Positions 18,879 to 29,011 of a stretch of DNA of 64,000 nucleotides are shown here, piece by piece. Within the stretch, counting starts at the first letter, position 1; every line of letters starts with the position of its first letter. Below the pieces are notes generated by a model that had not been told where the DNA came from, did not search any database, and was given only the letters and a program-made list of their open reading frames with translations. The stretch is from Calliopum simillimum. Its lineage: Eukaryota; Arthropoda; Insecta; Diptera; Lauxaniidae. The stretch spans positions 66,292,228-66,356,227 of the forward strand of contig OX638369.1 in the NCBI GenBank assembly GCA_951812925.1, written 5' to 3'. Position numbers and translations under genes: made by a program.

Positions 18879-20717
18879 TAGACTAAGAGCCAGCGCTTGG
18901 CTGACCCTCCTCATAGTATCAAAGCTGAATTTTTTTGTGAGTGTTCTTCCAATAGTAGGTATGAACTTCTGTTCTAGTGAATTCCTGAGAGGTGGTGCCT
19001 ACGTGAGATATCGGACGCAAAAGGTCGACAAAAACAGTTTTTTTGCAAATATTTCGCTAACGGTTTTATCTGCAAAAAAAATAACTTCTACAATTTTGTA
19101 GCTGATTAAATTTCATATCGAAAAGTGGTGCAAATTGTTTTCGCACGACCTATAGTTTAGGAGATATGGTCCAGTGAAATTGGACTTTCCAACCCAACAT
19201 ATAAAATCCATATTTTTTTTTCTTCTAGTCGGCCTATTTTTTAGTTTCAAATTATGCACCAAAATTCGAGACTGATTTCACTGTCGTACAAAAAGTTATT
19301 CAGGCACAAAAGTCGAGAAAATTAGTATCTCGCTAACGCTTATTTCTACAAAAAAATGGTGCTCTACAATTTTGTAGCTCAGAAAATTTCATATCAAAAA
19401 GTTGTGCAAATTATTTTTGTACGACCCACAGTTTAGGAGATATCCTATTATAAGGTATTTTCCGCATACAATTGTTCATAGTAATATGAATGTGGCTATT
19501 TTTGCAGTAGTGGGTACCAACTTTTGTTTTAGTCAAACCGTGAGAGGTGGTGCCTTCGCGAGATATCGACCATAGTTATAGTAATTTGAAAATCAACTTT
19601 CAAAAAAATTATTTTCTCGACTTTTGCAGCCGATATCTCAGGAAGACGCCACCTCTCACGGTTTGACTGAAACAAAAGTCAGTACCCACTATTGGAAGAA
19701 TACCCACAAAATAATGCAGCCATGATACCATAACGTAGGCATAGTTATAGTAATTTCAAAATCAATTTTCAAAAAACTGATTTTCTCGACTTTTGCACCC
19801 GATATCTCACGAAGGCACCACCTCTCACGGTTTGACTGAAACAAAAATCAGTACCCACTATTGGAAGAATACCCACAAAAAAATGCAGCCGTGATACCGT
19901 GACGTAGGCATAGTTACAGTAATTTCAAAACCAACTTTCAAAAACCTGATTTTCTCTACCTTTTGCAGCCGATATTTCGCGAAGGCACCACCTCTCACGA
20001 TTTAACTAAAACAAAAGTTAGAATTCCTTATTAGAAGAATACCCACAAAAAAATTCAGCCATGATTCTATGACGTAGGCGTTGTTAGAGTACTTTGAAAA
20101 TTAACATTCATATTACTATAAACACTTACATGCGGAAAATACCTTAAAATAGGATATCTCCTAAACTGTGGGTCGTACAAAAATAATTTGCACAACTTTT
20201 TGATATGAAATTTTCTGAGCTACAAAATTGTGGAGCACCATTTTTTTGTAGAAAAAAGCGTTAGCGAGATACTAATTTTCTCGACCTTTGTGCCTGAATA
20301 ACTTTTTGTACGACAGTGAAATCGGTCTCGAACTTTGGTGCATAATTTGAAACTAAAAAATAGGCCGACTAGAAGAAAAAAAATTATGGATTTTATATTT
20401 TGGGTTGGAAAGTCCAATTTCACTGAACCATATCTCCTAAACTATAGGTCGTGTGAAAACAATTTGCACAACTTTTCGTTATGAAATTTAATGAGCTACA
20501 AAATTGTGGAAGCTAATTTTTTTGTAGATATAACCGTTAGCGAGATATTTGCAAAAAACTGTTTTTGTCGACCTTTTGCGCCCGATATCTCACGTAGGCA
20601 CCACCTCTCAGGAATTCACTAGAACAGAAGTTCATACCTACTATTGGAAGAACACTCACAAAAAAATTCAGCTTTGATACTATGAGGAGGGTCAGCCAAG
20701 CGCTGGCTCTCCGTCTA
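18879..20717. mobile_element. 1.84 kb palindromic element with 170-bp internal tandem repeats
   Basis: Arms of about 600 bp pair from TAGACTAAGAGCCAGCGCTT (left) and the complement of AAGCGCTGGCTCTCCGTCTA (right). TAA flanks both ends (18876-18878, 20718-20720). The centre, 19632-20085, has three direct units of about 170 bp, each starting at GATATCTC and containing CACCACCTCTCACGGTTTGA and ACCCACTATTGGAAGAATAC. The arms carry the GATATCTCCTAAACT and GTCGTAC repeat core. No transposase. Transcription through it would give a long hairpin. Confidence 0.8.
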
Positions 20718-20737
20718 TAAGTAAATTAATGCCAAAA

Positions 20738-21259
20738 AATATAGAAATTTATAAAAAAATTCGCTGGAGTAAAAAAAAAAAAAAAAAAAAATCGCTTCTT
20801 AAATTTGAAAATACCTCAAAAAATTAACAAATTTTTAAGTTTAAAGTGCTACTAAAAAAAAGATTCAATTTAATTTTTGCAAGCACCTTGGTTTTTTCAT
20901 AATATATAGCATTTAAATTCAAAAAAGTACTGAAAGACTCAAAAATGGAATATTTAAACGCAATTTTTTTTTGGTTCGCGCGCATTTTGAAATTTTAACA
21001 CTTTTGGTTTTTCCAAAAAAAATTTGGACCTCTCTAATAAAGAGGTATAAAATTTGTAAATAAAGCAAATGTCTGTCTTAAAACAAATATTTTGACTAGA
21101 ATTTTAGAGTTAAAATGGTTAAATATTTTTATGATATTTGCCTAAAGTAAAGTTCAAACACAAAAAATTATAATTAAAATAAATTCAAAATGGTTACACA
21201 TTTTTTTGGGTGAAAGTATAATTTACTCTACATATAATCAAATGTAGGTAATTTAGAGT
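20738..21259. repeat. inverted partner of 15.9-16.1 kb, AT-rich
   Basis: Up to about 20990 it is the complement of 15890-16090. The remainder to 21259 is AT-rich with no recognised feature. Confidence 0.55.
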
Positions 21260-21770
21260 AAAGTACCTGGAGACCGATCCCTGCTCGGTCGAAAATCTGA
21301 TCTGATAATTTTTTATTCATATTTTGTGAAGAAATTCGTATCTTTTCGCCTCCAATTTTCATGCTTTCAAAAGGATAAATAAACCGATGAGAATAATAAT
21401 AAGAAAAAACTCGGAAAGCATCGAATGGTATAGAAAAATATCAAAAACTTAAATTTTTTTTTTAGCGAAATAGAATGCCATAAAATAAATAAATGGGATA
21501 TGCCACAAACCCAAAATATTTCGTCTTTTGTATGGGGGCTGAAATATCTTATTTTCAAAGGATCATAACTCGGAATATAAGAGTCCTATTGTAAAAATCC
21601 GGAAAGATATTTTGATAAGGAAAATTGTGGCTATTCGATGCTATTAATAAAAAAGAATTTCACCTTTTCTTGTAGCTATGCTGTAAGACTGGACACAGTA
21701 TTTTCTTCAACTTCAAGCAAGGATATTTCAAAATCCTACAGGTATAATGACAGTTCTGCTGATGAAGACG
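21260..21770 (+). repeat. dispersed repeat, same-strand copy at 61.68-62.13 kb
   Basis: Shares GGAGACCGATCCCTGCTCGG, AAATAAATGGGATATGCCAC, CCAAAATATTTCGTCTTTT and TTCAACTTCAAGCAAGGATA with 61685-62133. This copy continues past GGTATAATGAC into CAGTTCTGCTGATGAAG, where the other copy is interrupted by the hAT element at 62134. Confidence 0.8.
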
Positions 21771-21884
21771 GATTCAGCGTCAAAAAGTACATAAGTCTGC
21801 ATATAAGAAATAAAAAGTTCATTCCGTTTTTTTTATTAACTATTACTATTATTAACTAAAATTTTTATTTTCATAAAAAGTGGG

Positions 21885-23030
21885 AATAGCAATTATTGAA
21901 CAACGCCCACTTTTCGTTATGCTTTAGATACTCATGATCCAAATTTTATCAAAATATATTGTACCGTTTGCGAGAAATAGCATTTAATGTGTTTTACTTG
22001 TATGGGAGGTTCCACGCGCACAGGCGATATTTTGCCCACTTTCAGGTCGCATGTGTCTAATAGCAAGTTGAATTCAGAAAGATTGCTTTAGTAGTTTTCT
22101 TTTTATAGCGTATTATATTTTTGTGGGCCGTGCCACGCCCTTCATCGAGTTTTTCCAATATAACAGCATATCACATATTAACACTTGTTTTCAAGGGTAA
22201 AATCTATTAAATTTTCATTAAAATTGTTGGAGTCGTTTTCGAGTAATATTGAATCAAAACTTTCAACGGTTAAAAAGGGGCGTGGTACTTCTTCGATACC
22301 GCCCACTTTTCGGTTATTACAAGGCATTAATAAGCAGTACCTACATACCAAAGTTCATTAAAATATCTTGTAACATTTGCGAGAAATAGCATTTAACGTA
22401 TTTTGCTTGTATGGGAGGTTCCACGCGCAACGGCAATATTTCGCCCACTTTCAGAACAGAGATGCCTTTTAGCAATTACCCACCTCACAGTTAATTTCAG
22501 AATGTTTGCTTTATTAGTTTTCTTTTTATACCGTTTTATATTTTTGTGGGCGGTGCCACGCCCTTCAACGAGTTTTCCCAATATAACGGCATATCACATA
22601 TTAATCCTTGTTTGCAGAGGAAACATCTCCTAAATTTTCATCAAAATTGTTGGAGTCGTTTTCGAGTAATATTGAATCAAAATTTTGAAGGGCTGAAAAG
22701 TGGGCGTCGCACTTCTTCGATCCCGCCTCTTTTTTGTTTGTTACGGGGTATTATTAACCCGTACCCGCTCACCAAATTTTATCTAAATACCTTGTATGGT
22801 TTGCGAGTTATTACTAAATCAAATTTAAAATTTAAGGCTGTGCCACGCCCTCTGGTGAGCATTTACAAAGTTCAAACCTAGCTCATTCTTCATTGTATGC
22901 TAATATCTAACACCACTCCAAGTTTCATTAAAATCGCTGTAGCCGTTTTCGAGAAAAAATATTGGCACAGAAATAAGTACAAAGAAACAAACAAAAAAAC
23001 AAACATACAATTTCAGCTCGTATAAGAAGA
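21885..23030 (+). repeat. tandem intergenic repeat, about 409-bp unit
   Basis: Two full units (about 21885-22296 and 22297-22710) and a weaker third share CGCCCACTTTTCG, GAGAAATAGCATTTAA, TGTATGGGAGGTTCCACGCG, CGGTGCCACGCCCTTC and TTGGAGTCGTTTTCGAGTAA. The style (GTGCCACGCCC, TTTTCGAG) is a familiar noncoding repeat of flies. The 111-residue frame at 22546 is not a gene. Confidence 0.75.
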
Positions 23031-23264
23031 GAAGATATTGCTTTATTATTGTATTATATTTTCGTTTTAAATATTACTTTACGTTAGGTAATTTATGTTT
23101 GAACTTTAGTGTTAACTTCTATAATTTGTTTATTACCCGAGTGGAGTTAAAATTATGAAGCAGATTTTTCTCCGTGTATACTTTTTGTTGTTGTATAGCA
23201 AGATTTTTCAACACTTTTTTAGGAATGCTATGGTACAAGACCATTTGCACCGGATGAACATGGC

Positions 23265-24045
23265 TATTGATTCAGCTTACTTGATCTGTTTATATCATGA
23301 TCAAATTTTGATACACAGGTTTTGTTGAAAAATGGTCCAAAATGCTGAAAAACTAATATTTCTTCAGTTTTAGTCCAGTCTGATCAAAAATATAAGAACC
23401 AGTAATTTTTTTAATTGGAATCGTTTTATTTTAATGTTTTAAAACAAATGCCAAAAATTGACATCAAGAACACTAACGCATTAAAAGTTATTCAGACTCA
23501 AAGGTCGCTGATATCATTTTTTTTTGTAAATATTTCGTTAACGGTTAATGCTGCAGGAAAATTATTTGCCACAATTTTGTAGCTAAGAAAATTTGCTACA
23601 GAAAAGCCATGTAAGTTCTTTCCCTACGACGACTTACAGTTCCTGAGTTATAGTTGTTCAAAAATCAATATTTACATTACCATTCATACTTGTATGTGGC
23701 ATATAACTTTAGCTAGGATATCGCCTAAACTATTAGTTGTAAGTAATGAACACTTATGACTTTTCTGAGCTACAAAATTGTGTAAATTCATTTTTCTGCG
23801 AAAAAATTATATCTGCGACCCTTAGGCCTGAATAATTTTTTACGAGGTCATGATGTTGATTTTATGCATTTGTTTCAAAACATCGAAGATTCCAATTGCT
23901 GTTCCTAAAGTTTTTGATCACACTAGACTAAGAATAATGAATTGTTATTGTACTTTTTAAGCATTTTTAACAAAATCTTTTAAAAATTCAACCTGAATGT
24001 CAAAATTTGTTCATGACAAAAACAGATTTAAAGCCGTTTCAGACT
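23265..24045. repeat. imperfect palindrome carrying the GATATC/GTCGTAC repeat
   Basis: GATCTGTTTATATCATGATC and TCTGATCAAAAATATAAGAA on the left pair with the complement of sequence at 23900-24035. The core has CTAGGATATCGCCTAAACTA and CTACAAAATTGT in opposite orientations. Older than the other palindromes, judging by mismatch density. Confidence 0.65.
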
Positions 24046-24179
24046 ATCTGAAAAGTCATACAAAAACTCTTATGAGTTGTCAAATATGGCATCTCTGATA
24101 GTGTGAATGTAAATTTATTACACAAATGACCCAGTAGGAGAAAGAGCAGTCAAATAGACATGATTTTGGGCCTTCTTGA

Positions 24180-24460
24180 GTGCCAGTAGACCTGCTATCT
24201 TCCCTTCTTTCTCCCTTTATTTTTTACACATGATATCATTGGGCGCCAAGGCCTGTCACTCTCGCTTCTAAAAGAAGACAGACAAGCAGGCCTTCTAGGA
24301 TCGCTTTTAATATGAAAGGGCAGAAACTGGCGTGCTGCCTTCCCTTCTTTCTTTTTTCTTTTTTTACACATGTTGTCATTGGGCGCCAATGCCTGACACG
24401 CATGCTTCTAGAAAGAAGGCAGCAATGCGGGCATATTTCGATATTCTTTAATATCGACAT
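24180..24460 (+). repeat. 140-bp tandem duplication with GGGCGCC palindrome
   Basis: TTCCCTTCTTTCT, TTTTTACACATG, CATTGGGCGCCAA and GCTTCTA...GAAGAAGGCAG-like blocks appear twice with an offset of 140 bp (24241 and 24381). Confidence 0.75.
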
Positions 24461-24579
24461 GTCCTATATTGGATTTCATTTATAGCTACTCTATCATAGA
24501 AATTCAAAATTGTGTTTCAAGCGAGTGATATTTAAGTAGTACTTTCATTAAATATATTGAGAATTATGATATCTTAGAA

Positions 24580-24988
24580 AATTAAATCACAATCCCGTTT
24601 CAGACTTTTTATTAGTTTTCATAGCCAATGCGTGATCAATTTCGTGAGTCACTATGTTTGTGCAATGAAGGAGCAAGTGCTGTGATGTTTCAATATCGCC
24701 GCAAGAGTAGACATTGCTATCGATAATAACTATTAATTTTGTGCAAATGATCTTTGCATCTGGTGTGGTTAAACTTTAATTTATTTATTGAAGTGATGAC
24801 TTATCGTGGTAAACAAACATTATAAAACCAATGGCCTTTATTGACAAATGACGCAATGCCAAAAAGATGTCGCCCAAATTCAGACATGTTCCACCTTGAT
24901 TACCAACTTGCAATTTCCACTGAGCTATCAACTGATCTTATATTAGAAAAACTTGCGCACAGATTCATTACCCGCTATACCCATATGA
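24580..24988 (-). pseudogene. LINE RNase H C-terminal part and Cys-His tail
   Basis: Minus strand just left of the hAT MITE reads SHMGIAGNE, the end of the I/Jockey RNase H domain. Further on, near 24720-24640, a frame reads SCGDIETSQHLLLHC, the Cys-His tail typical of such LINEs. It is the continuation of the RNase H domain at 26494-26908, split by the MITE at 24997-26485. Confidence 0.75.
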
Positions 24989-24996
24989 CTGCTTAC

Positions 24997-26485
24997 TAGA
25001 GAGGATCAAATTTTTTTTCCACTTACTATCATTCAGTTTCGGATTCTCCGTTAAAATCTAAGTTAAAAACTCCTTGGGGCCATATATCTGCGGTGAATTT
25101 CGACTCAGCCAAAAATCGTTTGAAGTTTTGGGTTTCTTTCGCTGTTGCGAGATTGTCTTTGATAATTTATAAATTCCGAAAAACTTGTTGTATTGCTATG
25201 ATTTTAGCACCATTAGAAAGGTGTTGTTGCGTAGTAAGAACGCTTTGGCTAATTTATTGAAAAAAGTTATCTGGTTCAAAAGTTATGAGATTTTGAATGA
25301 AAATATATAAAAACTTTATACAAAATGTACCAAAAATTTCATCTTTTTTTTAAAAAAATATACTTTTAAATTTTTTTTATAGTGTATAAAAAGAACTATC
25401 TAAAGAGGGTCTATTCATCCAGATACGGCTAATCATTTCAAAGTTATGACCGTTTGAATGAAGACAGATAAAAACTTCATACGAAGTATATTAGAAATTT
25501 TATCTTCCAAAAACAAAAAAACCGTTATTTTTGAATTTTTTTCTATAGCTCATAAAAACGCCTTTCCAACGTAGTCCTGTTCTTTAAGATACGGCTAGCA
25601 ATTCCAAAATTATGACATTTTGAATCAAAGCATACATTTTCCCTATAATACTTGATTTTTCGAACTTTGAGCCATTATAGCACCGCTTAGTGACCCAACT
25701 TTAAAAAATCCTTTGGCGGTTTTTTTCTACTAATTAATGGTAATCGAAAGTACTACACAAGAACTCATAAAAACAAAAAAATTTTTTTTTGTTCAACTTT
25801 GTATTAAATATTTTTTCACTCAACAGTTCTCATCTGCTCTCATTCAAAATGTCATAACTTTAGAATTGCTAGCCGTATCTTAAAGAACAGGACTACGTTG
25901 GAGAAGCGTTTTTATGAGCTATAGAAAAAAATTCAAAAATAACGGTTTTTTTGTTTTTGGAAGATTAAATTTCTAATATACTTCGTATGAAGTTTTTATC
26001 TGTCTTCATTCAAACGGTCATAACTTTGAAATGACTAGCCGTATCTGGATGAATAGACCCTCTTTAGATAGTTCTTTTTATATACTATAAAAAAAATTTA
26101 AAAGTATATATTTTTTTTTTAAAAAGATGAAATTTTTGGTACATTTTTGTATAAAGTTTTTATATATTTTCATTCAAAAGGTCATAACTTTTGAACCAGA
26201 TAACTTTTTTCAATAAATAAGCCAAAGCGTTCTTACTACGCAACAGCACCTTTCTAATGGTGCTAAAATCATAGCAATACAACAAGTTGTTCGGAAGTTA
26301 TAAATTATCAAAGACAGTCTCGCAACAGCGAAAGAAACCCAAAACTTCAAACGATTTTTGGCTGAGTCGAAATTCACCGCAGATATATGGCCCCAAGGAG
26401 TTTTTAACTTAGATTTTAACGGAGAATCCGAAACTGAATGAAAGTAAGTGGAAAAATTTGGCTTGGAACAAATTGATCCTCTCTA
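24997..26485. mobile_element. 1.49 kb palindromic hAT MITE with 8-bp duplication
   Basis: Ends TAGAGAGGATCAA and complement, flanked by identical CTGCTTAC (24989-24996 and 26486-26493). Arms of about 700 bp pair almost throughout (GTTAAAATCTAAGTTAAAAA, CAAAGCGTTCTTACTACGCA and others). TAGAG ends and an 8-bp duplication indicate the hAT superfamily. No transposase. Confidence 0.9.
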
Positions 26486-26493
26486 CTGCTTAC

Positions 26494-26908
26494 CCCTAGA
26501 AAATGAATTTGATTAGTCCTGCACCTAGATTCATACAAAAGTGTCTTTGATTTGCAAAATGTAAGAATGTGTCATTTTATTAAAAATACCATCCATCAGG
26601 ACAAGAATATATTTACTGTCAGAAAATATAAGAAATTTATTACATTCATGAACTGAAATTAACTTGATTGCTTCAATAATTGCCAGGGCTTCAGCCAAAA
26701 ACATTAATGATTCTTGGTATAAGGAAAAATACGCCTCAATGTCAATATCATGCAACCAAATTCCACTATTAATAGAGCTAGCGGCTTTCGAGCCATCTGT
26801 AAACACCCTTTTAATAAAATCACTGTTATGTGCGTTCAACTTTAGTTCGGCGCATTTTTGATCGAAAATTTTACGTTTTATTAATACTTGAGTTCGCCTT
26901 GTGGCCAA
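26494..26908 (-). pseudogene. LINE RNase H domain, interrupted
   Basis: The minus-strand frame 26908-26531 encodes VFTDGSKAASSINSGIWL (first Asp of RNase H), ESLMFLAEALAIIEAI (Glu) and FLIFSDSKYILVLMDGI (second Asp). A frameshift follows near 26530, then an open frame reads IHFLGVS up to the MITE. Removing the MITE and one CTGCTTAC joins this to SHMGIAGNE, the expected W.PSH.GI.GNE motif. The upstream RT part of the LINE is not present here. Confidence 0.88.
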
Positions 26909-27173
26909 AATTCGACCTTTTCGATCTGACTATATAGCTTGATCGATAAAACACAAAAAGCTTTTAATATTCTTCCTTAAGGTTCTGCATTCATAAAAAT
27001 CGGTGCAGCACCGGCCACTTAAAAACATAAAGGTCATATTCTCATTCCTTGATGTTAGCCCTATCTGTATACCCAATTTTAAAAAATTAATTCAGTGGTT
27101 TAGCCGTAAAAGTGTTTTTCCATTTAGGGGCATGGTACCACCCACTGAAAATCATAATGGTCATGTTATTAGT
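26909..27173. other. intergenic repeat flank
   Basis: CATTTAGGGGCATGGTACCA and TTTAGCCGT blocks are repeated directly at 27560-27610, on the other side of the TIR element 27174-27550, so the host repeat was perhaps partly duplicated. Confidence 0.5.
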
Positions 27174-27550
27174 CGTGTTTTTTTTGACGCGTATATACAA
27201 TTGTGGATACCTTCAAATTGCGATAACTCATGAACAGTAAGTCACACAATAGAACTCTAAGAAACTTTTTTATGGAGAATCACTTTCTCTTTCATTTTGT
27301 ATTTAAAAAAATTTATTTTTAAGGAGGTATTTTATAAAAACTGGTTAGCGCCGATAAATGGCAAAAAATCACTTTTTTTTAAATAACTTCTAAATAATTA
27401 TTTTTTTTTTACAAAAGATTAAAATTATTTGTAGAGCATGTGGTTCTCCTTGAAACAGACCCTTGGACTTTTTATCGTACGACTCACCGTTCAAAAGTTA
27501 TCGCAATTTGAAGGTATCCACAATTGTATATACGCGTCAAAAAAAACACG
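27174..27550. mobile_element. 377-bp TIR element
   Basis: CGTGTTTTTTTTGACGCGTA at left and its complement at right; pairing continues through ATACAATTGTGGATACCTTC and AAATTGCGATAACT. No clear target duplication. Confidence 0.7.
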
Positions 27551-27743
27551 GCTATTATTTCTTAGCGTTTAGCCGTGAGACGTTTTTTCCATTTAGGGGC
27601 GTGGCACCGCCCACTTTTAAAAAAGATATAGTTCTATGCACTGCTCCTCCTCTCAACCTTTCCAACAAAGAAAAAATCAAGCAAATCGATTGAAATTTAG
27701 GTATAGAAACAGGGACTGAACCGATTTCGTTTGCCTTTTTATA

Positions 27744-28967
27744 TAGGGGAATGTCGTCTAGGTTGAGACGGGTTTTGTTTTTGGTCAGTTGGTTTTGAAA
27801 CGGATGGAAAAATTGTTAAATTAAATAAACCAAAAAAAAGGTATGGTCATCGGCTACAACTTTTTTATAGAAAGTTTTTAATATCGTGATCAAATCAATA
27901 GTTTATAGCCATTTTAATGAAGACAACTTTTTTTGGCGAAAAAAAATTTTCCGTATAAGTTGGGACACTTTCAAAAATCACAAAGTAAGCCAAAAAGTTA
28001 AATTAATCTACATGATATTATTTTTATTAGAATATTTACTGAAACGTCATGTTTCAAAAAAACAATTTGGGTGAAAATATATCATTCCGCCTAATATGAT
28101 TCGCAGTTTGTACAGGTGAAGAAACTGTTCCGCATATTTTATATTAAAGGTACTTCTTGTGCCAGACACAAGATACCATCAACGGATTGGCGTGCGAAGC
28201 AACCAGATTTAACAATGCATCGTCATCAATGGTTGAAATGTCTTTAATTTTATCATTTACTTTTTGGGTATACCTCGCTAAACTGCTTTTTGGGATTTTA
28301 TAAGCTTTTCTAGTGGATCGAATGCCTTAGCCAATTTTATTTCCTTGATCTCTGCGATCAAGGCATTGAAATCGGTAATTCCACGATCGGTTTTTCGTGC
28401 GTTAGTGAACTTGCCAAACTCATGGCACATAAATGCGTCACAATCTTAAAAAATTCATTAATAAATGCTTTTTAACTATTATAAATACAATTGCATTCAT
28501 CAAATATTGTAAAAATATAATTTAAATGGTATCACAATGCCTTGGAATAAAAAAAAGTGCTGTCCCAACTTATACGACATGAGTGTCCCAACCTTTACAA
28601 AGTTGCCATTTCGTGAAAGCCCAAAAATAATATTTGCCACAACAATACATTTTAATTACTCTTTCATGCAATGAAAATACACTGAATACAAGACACATTG
28701 AACACACTTACATGAAATAATTGGTTTAAATTCGGCAAATTACCAACACGCAGAAACTATCGAAAATATCTTTTTGATATGTCAATTTACTCTTTGTTTG
28801 GTATGGACATAATCAACAAGAGTTCTTCGATCTTTTGCACATGAAACGTTAGGTTGTAAACAGACTTTATTTCGACAGTTGAAACATAGGTGTCGCCAGT
28901 ATCGGAAATACAAGAAAAACGGCTGTCCCATCTTATACGGCGTCCCAACCTGTACGACATTCCCCTA
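27744..28967. mobile_element. TA-flanked TIR transposon with coding remnant
   Basis: Ends TAGGGGAATGTCGT and complement, each flanked by TA (27742-27743, 28968-28969). The motif GTATAAGTTGGGACA or close variants occurs at 27953, near 28560 and near 28930, suggesting subterminal binding sites. The middle carries a minus-strand protein-coding remnant (28150-28455). Confidence 0.75.
28150..28455 (-). pseudogene. coding exon remnant of unknown transposase
   Basis: Minus strand reads DCDAFMCHEFGKFTNARKTD, RGITDFNALIAEIKEIKLAK, AFDPLEKLIKS and, after a +1 shift, SSLARYTQKVNDKIKD, DDDALLNLVASHANPLMVSC and VWHKKYL then stop. It is preceded on the minus strand by a T-rich stretch ending in AG, like a 3' splice site. 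I do not recognise the family. Its position inside the TIR element suggests the C-terminus of that element's own protein. Confidence 0.5.
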
Positions 28968-29011
28968 TAGATTTTTTTTTTTATTTTCATACTAAATTTT
29001 AAAAATTTTTA

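Noticed and set aside
21885..22881. Open frames at 22403 and 22546 as genes
   Set aside because: They run through a 409-bp tandem noncoding repeat and shift frame between units.
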